NCBI GenBank assembly: GCA_002384855.1
Contig: DGBP01000076.1
Span: 1-64,000 of the forward strand
Origin: Nocardioidaceae bacterium UBA4001
GTDB taxonomy: Bacteria; Actinomycetota; Actinomycetes; Propionibacteriales; Nocardioidaceae
Direction: 5' to 3'
DNA: 64,000 bases
The position numbers were made by a program, and so were the translations under genes. Below are positions 46,296 through 54,876 of this stretch, one piece after another. Position 1 is the stretch's first letter. The number at the start of each line of letters is the position of its first letter. The notes beneath the pieces are model-generated. The model searched no databases. It had not been told where the DNA came from and saw only the letters and a program-made list of their open reading frames with translations.

Positions 46296-46344
46296 GCGCG
46301 GGGCCGGCTGAAGCACCGGACCCGCGCTTCAGCCGGCCCCGCGC
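46296..46344. terminator. Bidirectional terminator between prk and DUF3017 gene
   Basis: Perfect 19-bp arms (GCGCGGGGCCGGCTGAAGC and its complement) flank an 11-base loop. The right arm covers the stop codon of the minus-strand DUF3017 gene, and the left arm begins nine bases after the prk stop. Confidence 0.85.
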
Positions 46345-46643
46345 TGGTCGGGTACGACGATCGCCAGCACCACCAGGGCGACCCCGGCGAGGAGCATCAA
46401 CGCCACGTCCGCCCGCTTGCGGCGCACCCGGAGCATGCCGGCCTTCCGGTCGGGCAGGACCAGGCGGCCGGCCGCACCGCCGATCAGGCTCGCCCCCATC
46501 CACACCACCCCGGTGCGCCAGGCCCCGAGCACGGTGATCGCGAGGCCGGTGAGGGCGGCGGCCACCATCACGAGGTAGACCACCCCGCCGAGGGTCTGCG
46601 GCCGGCGCTCGGCGGAGGGTTCGGGGGCCACGGTCAGGTCCAT
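46329..46643 (-). CDS. DUF3017 membrane protein
   Basis: A 104-residue protein with three hydrophobic segments (LGGVVYLVMVAAALTGLAI, VVWMGASLIGGAAGRLVL, ALMLLAGVALVVLAIVV) and an RKAGMLRVRRKRAD basic loop. It matches the DUF3017 family that sits next to folD across Actinobacteria. It starts three bases after the folD stop. Function is unknown. Confidence 0.88.
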   Translation of the reverse strand: MDLTVAPEPSAERRPQTLGGVVYLVMVAAALTGLAITVLGAWRTGVVWMGASLIGGAAGRLVLPDRKAGMLRVRRKRADVALMLLAGVALVVLAIVVPDQRGAG

Positions 46644-46646
46644 CCC

Positions 46647-47504
46647 TCAGCCCGCGAGGGACTGCTCGGCGGCATGCACGATGTTCGACAGCAGCATCGC
46701 CCGGGTCATCGGCCCGACGCCGCCGGGGTTCGGGGAGACCCAGCCCGCCACGTCGTACACGTCCGGGGCCACGTCACCGGCGATCTTGCCCTCGGCGTCA
46801 CGGGAGACGCCGACGTCGAGGACGGCGGCGCCGGGCTTGACCATGTCACCGGTGACGATCCCGCTGACGCCGGCAGCGGACACCACGATGTCGGCCTCAC
46901 GTGTGTGCCGGGCGAGGTCGCGGGTGCCGGTGTGGCACAGCGTCACGGTGGCGTTCTCGCTGCGACGGGTCAGCAGCAGGCCCAGAGGCCGGCCGACCGT
47001 CACGCCCCGGCCGACGATGCAGACCTCGGCGCCGGCGATCCCCACGTCGTGGCGGCGCAGCAGCTCCACGATGCCGTTCGGGGTGCACGGCAGCGGTGCC
47101 TCCTTGCCGAGCACGAGCCAGCCGAGGTTCGTCGGGTGCAGGCCGTCGGCGTCCTTGGCCGGGTCGATCAGGCCGAGCACGTGGTTCTCGTCCATGTGCT
47201 TCGGCAGCGGCAGCTGCACGATGTAGCCGGTGCACGTCGGGTCGGCGTTGAGCTCGGCGATCGCCTCCTCCACCGCGGACTGGGGAGCGTCCTCGGGAAG
47301 GTCGACGCGGATCGACCGGATGCCGACCTCGGCGCAGTCACGGTGCTTGCCGGCGACGTACCAGCGGCTGCCCGGGTCGTCGCCGACGAGCACGGTCGCG
47401 AGACCGGGCACCACGCCCTGCTCACGGAGCCGGGCGACGCGCTCGGTCAGCTCTGCCTTGATCGTGGCAGCGGTCTGCTTGCCGTCGAGGATCTGTGCCG
47501 TCAC
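46647..47504 (-). CDS. folD: Bifunctional methylene-THF dehydrogenase/methenyl-THF cyclohydrolase
   Basis: A 285-residue enzyme interconverting 5,10-methylene-, methenyl- and 10-formyl-THF with NADP. The catalytic lysine is in WYVAGKHRDCAE, with the family segments YIVQLPLPKHMDEN, IVGRGVTVGRPLG and PNPGGVGPMTRAML. It supplies formyl-THF for purH and purN encoded just upstream. GTG start; 43 bp separate it from purH. Confidence 0.96.
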   Translation of the reverse strand: MTAQILDGKQTAATIKAELTERVARLREQGVVPGLATVLVGDDPGSRWYVAGKHRDCAEVGIRSIRVDLPEDAPQSAVEEAIAELNADPTCTGYIVQLPLPKHMDENHVLGLIDPAKDADGLHPTNLGWLVLGKEAPLPCTPNGIVELLRRHDVGIAGAEVCIVGRGVTVGRPLGLLLTRRSENATVTLCHTGTRDLARHTREADIVVSAAGVSGIVTGDMVKPGAAVLDVGVSRDAEGKIAGDVAPDVYDVAGWVSPNPGGVGPMTRAMLLSNIVHAAEQSLAG

Positions 47505-47547
47505 GGGGGTCCCTCTCGGTGCTCGTCCGGTCGCTTGCGAGAGCAGG

Positions 47548-49155
47548 TCAGTGGAAGAAGTGGCGGGTGCCGGTGAGGTACATCGTGACGCCCGCTGCCC
47601 GAGCGGCCTCGACCACCTCCTCGTCGCGCACCGACCCTCCGGGCTGGACGACCGTCTTCACGCCGCCGTCGAGGAGGATCTGGAGGCCGTCGGGGAACGG
47701 GAAGAACGCATCCGAGGCGGCCACCGAGCCGGCTGCGCGCTCCCCCGCCCGTGCCACGGCCAGCCGGGCCGAGTCGACCCGGTTCACCTGGCCCATGCCG
47801 ACGCCGACCGAGGCACCTCCGGAGGCGAGCAGGATCGCGTTGGACTTCACCGCGCGGCAGGCACGCCACGCGAAGCGGAGGTCGGCGAGGACCTCCTCCG
47901 AGGCGGGGTCACCGGAGACCAGCCGCCAGACAGCCGGGTCGTCCCCGCCGTCCTCGACCTCCGCGTCGATGGCGTCGCGGGCCTGGAGCAGGACCCCGCC
48001 GGAGACCGGCCGCATCTCGATCCCGCCACGTGGCAGCGGTGCGCACTCGAGCAGCCGGATGTTCTTCTTGCCGGTCAGGACCGCCACGGCGCCGTCGTCG
48101 TAGCCGGGTGCCACGACGACCTCGGTGAAGATCTCCGCGACCTGCTCGGCCATCTCCTTGCTCACCGGCACGTTGGTGGCGATGACGCCGCCGAAGGCCG
48201 AGAGGGGGTCGCACGCGTGGGCCTTGCGGTGGGCCTCGGCGACGTCGGCCCCGACCGCGATCCCGCACGGGTTGGCGTGCTTGATGATCGCCACGGCCGG
48301 CTCGTCGAAGTCGTAGGCCGCACGCCGGGCGGCGTCGGCGTCGACGTAGTTGTTGTAGGACATCTCCTTGCCGTGCAGCTGTGTGGCCTGGGCCAGGCCC
48401 GGCGTCGGCTGGTAGCCGTTGGTGTAGAGCGCCGCGCGCTGGTGGGGGTTCTCCCCGTAGCGCAGCACCGTGCTCTTGTCCCACGTTGCACCCATCCAGG
48501 CCGGGAAGCCGGAGCCGTCGGAGGTGTCGGTGAGGACGTTGCCCATCCAGCTGGCGACGGCGACGTCGTACGACGCCGTGTGCACGAACGCCTCGGCGGC
48601 CAGGGCCTTACGCTCGTCGAGGGTGAAGCCGCCCCGCTCGACGGCCGCCAGCACGTCGGCGTACCGGCCCGGCGAGGTGACGATCGCGACACTCGGGTGG
48701 TTCTTCGCGGCGGCGCGCACCATCGAGGGGCCGCCGATGTCGATCTGCTCGACGCACTCGTCCGGCGCGGCGCCCGAGGCGACCGTCTCGGTGAAGGGGT
48801 ACAGGTTCGACACGACCAGGTCGAAGGGCTCGATGCCGAGCTCGTCGAGCTGCTCCCGGTGCGAGTCCAGGCGCAGGTCCGCGAGGATCCCCGCGTGCAC
48901 CCTCGGGTGCAGGGTCTTGACGCGGCCGTCGAGGCACTCGGGGAAGCCGGTCAGCTCCTCGACCTTGGTCACCGGCACACCGGCGTCGGCGATCCGGCCG
49001 GCCGTGGAGCCCGTGGAGACGATCGCGACACCTGCCCGGTGCAGACCCGTCACGAGCTCCTCGAGGCCGGTCTTGTCGTAGACCGACACCAGCGCCCGCC
49101 TGAGTGGCCGCCGCTCGCCGGGCTGGACGTCCTGGGTGTGCTGCTCCGTCGTCAC
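47548..49155 (-). CDS. purH: Bifunctional AICAR formyltransferase/IMP cyclohydrolase
   Basis: A 535-residue enzyme for the last two steps of purine synthesis. The MGS-like cyclohydrolase domain comes first (ALVSVYDKTGLEELVTGL, IVSTGSTAGRI), then the AICAR formyltransferase domain (RYGENPHQRAALY, IIKHANPCGIA, DAFFPFPDG). GTG 49155 overlaps the purN stop by 4 bp, so the two are coupled; the open frame extends into purN but that part is not PurH. Confidence 0.96.
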   Translation of the reverse strand: MTTEQHTQDVQPGERRPLRRALVSVYDKTGLEELVTGLHRAGVAIVSTGSTAGRIADAGVPVTKVEELTGFPECLDGRVKTLHPRVHAGILADLRLDSHREQLDELGIEPFDLVVSNLYPFTETVASGAAPDECVEQIDIGGPSMVRAAAKNHPSVAIVTSPGRYADVLAAVERGGFTLDERKALAAEAFVHTASYDVAVASWMGNVLTDTSDGSGFPAWMGATWDKSTVLRYGENPHQRAALYTNGYQPTPGLAQATQLHGKEMSYNNYVDADAARRAAYDFDEPAVAIIKHANPCGIAVGADVAEAHRKAHACDPLSAFGGVIATNVPVSKEMAEQVAEIFTEVVVAPGYDDGAVAVLTGKKNIRLLECAPLPRGGIEMRPVSGGVLLQARDAIDAEVEDGGDDPAVWRLVSGDPASEEVLADLRFAWRACRAVKSNAILLASGGASVGVGMGQVNRVDSARLAVARAGERAAGSVAASDAFFPFPDGLQILLDGGVKTVVQPGGSVRDEEVVEAARAAGVTMYLTGTRHFFH

Positions 49156-49799
49156 TGGCCGAACCGGACCTTCCTGTCGGTGATGGTGAAACCTTCTCGG
49201 GCCATCCGGCCCACACAGGTGACGAGCATCTCGCGCTCGACGACCTTGATGCGTTCGTGGAGTGCCTCGACGTCGTCGTCGTCCTCGACGCGGACCGCGA
49301 CCTGGTCCACGATCGGCCCGGTGTCGACGCCCGCGTCGACCACGAACAGGGTGGCGCCGGTGACCCTGACCCCGTAGGCGAGCGCGTCGGCGGGCCCGTG
49401 CATGCCGGGAAAGGCCGGGGAGAGCGCCGGGTGGGTGTTCACGCACCGGCCGGCGTACTCCGCGAGGAAGGCGTCGCCGGTCAGCTTCATGAACCCGGCC
49501 AGCACGACCAGGTCGGGGTCGTGCTCACGGCAGGCATCGGTGAGCGCGCGGTCCCAGTCCGCCCGGGTGGCATGCTCCCTGAGCCGGCGCACGAAGGTCG
49601 GGACTCCGGCCCGCTCCGCGCGCGCGAGTCCTTCGATGCCGTCCCGGTCCGCGCCGACCGCCACGATCTCGACGCCGTACGACGGCTCGCGCGACGCATC
49701 GAGGAGGGCCTGGAGGTTCGTGCCGGCGCCCGAGACGAGGACGACGACCCGGGCGGGTCGACGCAGGGGGCGACCGGCAGCGCTCGGGGTGGGGGGCAC
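49152..49799 (-). CDS. purN: Phosphoribosylglycinamide formyltransferase
   Basis: A 215-residue enzyme transferring a formyl group from 10-formyl-THF to GAR in purine synthesis. The PRPP-like loop is VVVLVSGAGTNLQALLD, the catalytic Asn-His segment is CVNTHPALSPAFPGMHG and the Asp is in VDAGVDTGPIVDQ. GTG 49799 puts the first strand at residue 17; no better start lies before the DUF6350 gene ends at 49829. Confidence 0.95.
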   Translation of the reverse strand: MPPTPSAAGRPLRRPARVVVLVSGAGTNLQALLDASREPSYGVEIVAVGADRDGIEGLARAERAGVPTFVRRLREHATRADWDRALTDACREHDPDLVVLAGFMKLTGDAFLAEYAGRCVNTHPALSPAFPGMHGPADALAYGVRVTGATLFVVDAGVDTGPIVDQVAVRVEDDDDVEALHERIKVVEREMLVTCVGRMAREGFTITDRKVRFGQ

Positions 49800-49828
49800 G
49801 GCTCTCAGGCTACCGACCCCAGGGCGCC

Positions 49829-51079
49829 TCAGCGCGCGGAGGTCCCGGCCGCGGACGCCGTGCGGCGGGCACGCCTCCGGGCACTCCAGGCACCCAGGGC
49901 TCCGCCGACGAGACCACCGCCACCGCAGGAGACGGCCGCGGCCAGCAGCGTGCTGAGCGCCGGGGTGCCAACCTCGGACATCCGGCCCGGCCCGGCAGAG
50001 CCGCCGGCGAGCGTGACGAGCGCGGTGAGCGCGAGCGCCGCGAGCAGCCCGGCGGCGAGGCCCCACAGCGCACCGAGGTCGACGCGCCCCACCGGAGCGG
50101 TGCGCACCGCGAGCCACACCCCGACCAGGGTCAGCACGACCGGGACGCCCAGGAGCCAGGGGGCCCACACCGGCGTCGGCCCTTCTCCAGGGAGGGCGGC
50201 GAGCAACGGGAAGGCCGGGACCGGCCCCAGGACGACCACGCTCGGCGACACGACGGTCCCCGTCCCCGCCGCGAAGCCCGGGCCGAGGAGGTAGGCGCTC
50301 CCCAGCAGGAGCGCGTTGGTGACGAACGCGACCCCGACCAGGGTGTACATCAGCCCCCCGGGGCCGTCGGTGTGCAGCCGGGACAGCACCGTGGCCGCCG
50401 TACCGAAGTCCATCACCAGCGCCGCAGCGACCAGCACGGCGGAGCCGGCCAGCACGAGGAGGACCGCCCCCGCAGCACCGCGGAGGACCGGGGACACCCA
50501 TCGCGGGGAGCCGCCGAGCAGCGCCTTGACCTGCCCCGACCCGGACAGCCAGCCGGCTGTCGCTCCGACGATGCCGACCAGGACGCCGCCCACCAGGGAC
50601 CGCACCAGGTCCGACTCGGCTCGCGGATGGGCGGCGACCACCGCGACCAGCAGCGCCACGAGGGCGTGCACCGTCGCCTGGACGCCCGCTCCCAGGAGAA
50701 CGACGCGCAGGTCCTGCGCAGCGGCGCCCAGGCCGCTGCGCACAGCAGCACGGCGGCCGGCTCGGTGCGCGACGTAGGCCACCAGGAGCGTCAGGCCCAG
50801 CGGCATCAGCGTGACCGACGCGCCGTCGAGCCGGAGGCCGGCTCCGTGCGCCAGGAGCCAGGCGTCCGCGCCGACCCGGACGGCGTCGCGGGTGTCGCCG
50901 TACCGGCCCGCGTCGGCGGCGAACCAGCCCGCCAGCGCGACCGCGACCAACGGCAGGAGGGTCGCCCCGGCGCCCAGGAGACCGGCGCCGGCCCCGGCCA
51001 CGACCGGTGACCGTCCGGCGGGCGAGCCCGCGGTGGACGCAGAGGTACGACGGGCAGCGGGGCTGAGCAGATCGGTCAT
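49829..51079 (-). CDS. DUF6350 (PerM-like) polytopic membrane protein
   Basis: A 416-residue protein with roughly ten hydrophobic helices and Gly/Ala-rich loops, including DAWLLAHGAGLRLDGASVTL followed by MPLGLTLLVAYVAHR, a pattern seen in the DUF6350/'cell division protein PerM' family. It lies directly before purN, as in many actinomycetes. ATG 51079 was chosen over upstream frame extensions that lack any such pattern. Function is not established. Confidence 0.85.
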   Translation of the reverse strand: MTDLLSPAARRTSASTAGSPAGRSPVVAGAGAGLLGAGATLLPLVAVALAGWFAADAGRYGDTRDAVRVGADAWLLAHGAGLRLDGASVTLMPLGLTLLVAYVAHRAGRRAAVRSGLGAAAQDLRVVLLGAGVQATVHALVALLVAVVAAHPRAESDLVRSLVGGVLVGIVGATAGWLSGSGQVKALLGGSPRWVSPVLRGAAGAVLLVLAGSAVLVAAALVMDFGTAATVLSRLHTDGPGGLMYTLVGVAFVTNALLLGSAYLLGPGFAAGTGTVVSPSVVVLGPVPAFPLLAALPGEGPTPVWAPWLLGVPVVLTLVGVWLAVRTAPVGRVDLGALWGLAAGLLAALALTALVTLAGGSAGPGRMSEVGTPALSTLLAAAVSCGGGGLVGGALGAWSARRRARRTASAAGTSAR

Positions 51080-51197
51080 CGGCACGATCTTCCTCGACTG
51101 TCGCGAGCCGATCGCGCTGCCACGCCGACTCGCACGCGTCACGCCCGGCCAGGTACCGTGCATCAGGGGCCGGCACACCGAGGGAGGGTTCAGCAGG

Positions 51198-53024
51198 ATG
51201 CGTCCGGAGGAGCAGTTCGACTCCTTCTACCTCAAGACCCGTCGGGCCCTCGTCCACCAGACGTTCGCGCTCACCGGTGACCTCGCGGCTGCGCAGCGGG
51301 CCGTCCGTGACGCCTACGTCGCCGCCTGGCACCACTGGCGGAAGGTCAACACCTACGAGGATCCGCGCGACTGGGTCCGGCCGCGCGCGTGGGCGCTGGC
51401 GCAGCGTCGTCACACTGCTCGTCTCTGGCAACGGACCAAGCACATCTCCGCCGAGGACCGGGCTGTGCTCGACGCGCTGCACAAGCTCTCGTCGGCCGAG
51501 CGTCGGACGCTGCTGGTCGTCGAGCTCGCCGGCGTCCCCCTCGACGTCAGCGCGCGCGAGCTGAACGTCACGCAGCTCACCCTCGAGCGTCAGCTGCGGT
51601 CGGCCACCGCGACCTTCGCCTCACGGCTGGGCATCGACCCGGCCGACACGCGCACCCGGCTGCTCTCGCTGGCCGAGGCGGCATCGCGCGCACACCTTCC
51701 TCGCCCGGCAGGGATCCGGCGCGACGGAGCCACGCGCCGCCGCACGCACACCGCGGTCGCCGTGGTGGTCGCCACGGTGCTCGCCGTGGGCTCGGGTGCG
51801 TTCGCCCACGAACCAGGGGACGAGGCCTCGGACGCGCCGCTGACGGCCGAGTCGGACGCACCGGCGTCCTCCCCCGCCCCCTCGACCAGCTCGGCCCCCG
51901 AGTCGACGCTGCCGTCGGCCGACAACCTGTTGACCGCACAGCTGCTGAAGCAGCAGATGCCCGGCGGCTGGCGGGTCGGCGACACCCACGACAACACGAG
52001 CGGGCAGGGCCTCAACTACGTCTGCCAGCAGGAGCGCTTCGCCGACCCGGAGGGCCTGGCGACGCTCGTCCGCGAGTTCGACACCACGCGGAAGTCCCGG
52101 TCGATGGTGCAGGTCGTGGAGATCTCGGAGTCGCCCGAGGGTGCGTCGCGGACGTTCGACACCGTGCTGTCCTGGTTCGGGGGCTGCGGCGAGGGTGGCG
52201 TCCACCTGGCCCGCGCCTTCGACGTCGCTCGGGCAGGCGACCGCGCCACCGTGCTCGAGCTGCAGGACTGGGCCGGCCCGCGAGCGAGGTACTCCGTCGC
52301 GGTCGGCCAGGTCGGCCAGGTCGTCACCACCTCCGTCGTCCGGACCACCGCGGGACCGGCCCCGGATCCCCGCGACCTCGCCCTGACCCTGGCGACGGCG
52401 ACCCAGATGATCTGCGAGCAGGCCGGCGAGACCGACTGTGGTGGCCGTCCCCGGCTCCAGGACGCTGCCCCTCCGGCCTCCGCCGAGGAACGCGGGTTCC
52501 TCTCGACCGTCGACATGCCCCCGTTGCAGGGGCGCGCGCGACCCTGGGTGGCCACCGGTGCTCGCCCGGCGCGACGCAACCCGGCCGCCACCCGCTGCGA
52601 CCGCGCCGAGTTCCGGCAGATGGGTGCGACCAGGGCCAGGACCCGCACCTTCCTCGAGGACGGCAGCAAGCTGCCGACGTACTTCGGCGTCACCGAGACC
52701 CACGCGACCTTCCGAAGCCCCAAGCAGGCCGCGCGCGCACTCTCGACCATCCGCGCCCGCTTCGCCTCCTGCGAGGACCGCGACCTCGCGACCGAGGTGG
52801 TCGCGCCCGGCGGCCTGCGGCAGGACGGGCTCGACGGATCGACCTGGCGCCTGCTGACGGAGATCTCGGAGGACCGCGAGATCGTGTACGACGTCGGCTT
52901 CGTGCGCCGGGGCGACACCCTCGCCCAGGTGACCTTCCTCCCGGCGGGCGGGGCCGACCTCGCCCCGGGTGCCTTCCGGGCGATGGTGATCCGCGCCGGA
53001 GTCCGGCTGGGAGAGCGCGGCTGA
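51198..53024 (+). CDS. Sigma-factor-like domain fused to a membrane helix and outer domain
   Basis: A 608-residue protein, start supported by AGGGAGGG. Residues 8-145 resemble SigE-type sigma regions 2 and 4 (FDSFYLKTRRALVHQ; LHKLSSAERRTLLVVELAGV) and align with the stand-alone sigma at 54364. Yet the acidic region-2 consensus (AEDLVQEAF-like) is reduced to AAAQRAVRDAYVAAW and the region-4 HTH is diverged. A basic stretch precedes a single helix at about 185-203. The 400 outer residues begin with a Ser/Pro/Glu linker and hold two similar-sized parts with paired cysteines (YVCQQ, FGGCG, MICEQAGETDC). It looks like a sigma and its membrane partner fused into one chain. Confidence 0.8.
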   Translation: MRPEEQFDSFYLKTRRALVHQTFALTGDLAAAQRAVRDAYVAAWHHWRKVNTYEDPRDWVRPRAWALAQRRHTARLWQRTKHISAEDRAVLDALHKLSSAERRTLLVVELAGVPLDVSARELNVTQLTLERQLRSATATFASRLGIDPADTRTRLLSLAEAASRAHLPRPAGIRRDGATRRRTHTAVAVVVATVLAVGSGAFAHEPGDEASDAPLTAESDAPASSPAPSTSSAPESTLPSADNLLTAQLLKQQMPGGWRVGDTHDNTSGQGLNYVCQQERFADPEGLATLVREFDTTRKSRSMVQVVEISESPEGASRTFDTVLSWFGGCGEGGVHLARAFDVARAGDRATVLELQDWAGPRARYSVAVGQVGQVVTTSVVRTTAGPAPDPRDLALTLATATQMICEQAGETDCGGRPRLQDAAPPASAEERGFLSTVDMPPLQGRARPWVATGARPARRNPAATRCDRAEFRQMGATRARTRTFLEDGSKLPTYFGVTETHATFRSPKQAARALSTIRARFASCEDRDLATEVVAPGGLRQDGLDGSTWRLLTEISEDREIVYDVGFVRRGDTLAQVTFLPAGGADLAPGAFRAMVIRAGVRLGERG

Positions 53025-53050
53025 CCCGTCCTGGGTCTAGGGTCGGCGCC

Positions 53051-54277
53051 ATGTCCCCCCGTGACGCCGCGCTCGAGCTCGACGCGGCCAGCGCCCTGCG
53101 CGGGCGCCGCGACCACTTCCGCCTCCCACCCGGCACGATCTACCTGGACGGCAACTCCCTCGGCGCGCTTCCCCACGGCGTGGCCGAGCGCCTGGCCCAC
53201 GTGGTCACCGAGGAGTGGGGCCGCGGCCTCATCGCCTCGTGGAACACCGCCGGCTGGATCGACCTGCCCCGCCGCGTCGGTGACCGTGTCGCCGCGCTCC
53301 TGGACCTGCCGGAGGGGACGGTCTGGGTCAGCGACAGCACGAGCGTGAGCCTGTTCAAGACCATGGTCGCGGCCTGCCGTCTCCGCCCCGGGCGGGACGT
53401 CATCGTGCTGGAGCGCGCGACCTTCCCCACCGACGGCTACATCGCGGCCTCGGTCGCGCGGATGCTGGACCTGGAGCTGCGCTGGGCCGAGTCGGACCGC
53501 GTGGAGGAGTACCTCGACGACCGTGTGGCCCTGGTGTGCCTGACGCACGTCGACTTCCGCACCGGGGCGATGTTCGACGTCGACCGGGTCACCGCCCGCG
53601 CGCACGAGGTCGGTGCCCTCATGCTCTGGGACCTCTGCCACACCGCGGGCGCGGTGCCGGTCGACCTCGTCACGGCCGGCGCCGACTTCGCGGTGGGTTG
53701 CAGCTACAAGTACCTCAACGCGGGCCCCGGCTCCCCCGCCTTCATGTACGCCGCCCGCGAGCATCACGCGCACCTCGACCAGCCTCTGTCGGGGTGGATG
53801 AGCCACGCCCGGCCCTTCGACATGGAGCTCGGCTACGAGCCCGTGGAGGGAGTCGGTCGCCTCGCCTCCGGGACCCCGCCGATCCTGGCACTGTCGGCCC
53901 TCGACGCCGCCCTCGACGCCTTCGAGGGGGTCGACCCCGGGGACCTCCGCGCGGCGTCCCTCTCGCTGACCGACCTGTTCATCCGGCTCGTCGAGGAACG
54001 GCTTCCGGGGGTCTTCGAGGTGCTCACCCCTCGGGAGCACGCGCGGCGCGGCAGCCAGGTCTCGCTGCGGCACCCGGAGGCCTACGCGATCGTCTCGGCT
54101 CTCATCGCCCGGGGCGTGGTCGGGGACTTCCGCACCCCCGACGTGGCGCGCTTCGGCTTCGCGCCGCTCTACCTCACCCACGCGGACGTGTACGACGCCG
54201 TGGACCACCTCGTGGGCGTCATGGAGGGCCGCGAGCACGACCGGCCCGAGCACGCCGTACGCCGCGCCGTGACCTGA
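53051..54277 (+). CDS. kynU: Kynureninase
   Basis: A 408-residue PLP enzyme cleaving kynurenine to anthranilate and alanine. The PLP lysine is in VGCSYKYLNAGPG, with YLDGNSLGALP, SDSTSVSLFK, DLCHTAGAVPVDL and FRTPDVARFGFAPLY as family segments. No other tryptophan-degradation gene is adjacent. It lies 26 bp after the fused sigma gene and before the sigma/membrane pair, all in the same direction. Confidence 0.93.
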   Translation: MSPRDAALELDAASALRGRRDHFRLPPGTIYLDGNSLGALPHGVAERLAHVVTEEWGRGLIASWNTAGWIDLPRRVGDRVAALLDLPEGTVWVSDSTSVSLFKTMVAACRLRPGRDVIVLERATFPTDGYIAASVARMLDLELRWAESDRVEEYLDDRVALVCLTHVDFRTGAMFDVDRVTARAHEVGALMLWDLCHTAGAVPVDLVTAGADFAVGCSYKYLNAGPGSPAFMYAAREHHAHLDQPLSGWMSHARPFDMELGYEPVEGVGRLASGTPPILALSALDAALDAFEGVDPGDLRAASLSLTDLFIRLVEERLPGVFEVLTPREHARRGSQVSLRHPEAYAIVSALIARGVVGDFRTPDVARFGFAPLYLTHADVYDAVDHLVGVMEGREHDRPEHAVRRAVT

Positions 54278-54363
54278 GCGGGAAAGTCTCGTGACGGGTG
54301 CAACCATCTCGGGGCCCCGGGCGTAGACCGGGCGACACACGACGAGACCCACGGGGGTGGCCC

Positions 54364-54876
54364 ATGGAGGCGGAGGAGTTCGACGGCTTCTACACCGCGT
54401 CCTTCACACGACTGGTCGGGCAGGTCTACGCCATGACCGGGGACCGCGACGAGGCCCAGGACTGCGTCCAGGAGGCGTTCGTCCGGGCCTGGTCGCACCG
54501 CGGCGCGCTGCAGCGGGCGCAGTCCCCCGAGGCCTGGGTACGGACCACGGCCTACCGGCTGGCGGTCAGCCGCTGGCGCCGGACGATGCGCGGCCGGCGG
54601 GCCCCGGACCGGGCCCTGCAGGTCACACGGGCCGGCACCGACCTCAGCCCGGATCACGTCGCCCTCGTCGCGGCGCTGCGTGAGCTCCCGGAGGCCCAGC
54701 GCCGTGCCCTCGTGCTCCACCACCTGTGCGACCTCTCCGTCGCCGACGTCGCGGCCGAGACCGGCGTGCCGGTCGGCACCGTCAAGGCCCGGCTGAGCCG
54801 GGGCCGCACCGCCCTGATGACCCTGCTCGGCGAACGACCTACCGACGGACTCGCGGAAGGAGCGAGCCATGCGTGA
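54364..54876 (+). CDS. SigE-family ECF RNA polymerase sigma factor
   Basis: A 170-residue sigma factor. Region 2 (FYTASFTRLVGQVYAMTGDR, DEAQDCVQEAFVRAW) and region 4 (LPEAQRRALVLHHLCDLSVA, VPVGTVKARLSRGRTAL) are both intact. It belongs to the actinobacterial SigE-type ECF group that is usually encoded beside a membrane partner. Its last 8 bp overlap the downstream membrane-protein gene, so both are made together. Target promoters are unknown. Confidence 0.92.
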   Translation: MEAEEFDGFYTASFTRLVGQVYAMTGDRDEAQDCVQEAFVRAWSHRGALQRAQSPEAWVRTTAYRLAVSRWRRTMRGRRAPDRALQVTRAGTDLSPDHVALVAALRELPEAQRRALVLHHLCDLSVADVAAETGVPVGTVKARLSRGRTALMTLLGERPTDGLAEGASHA

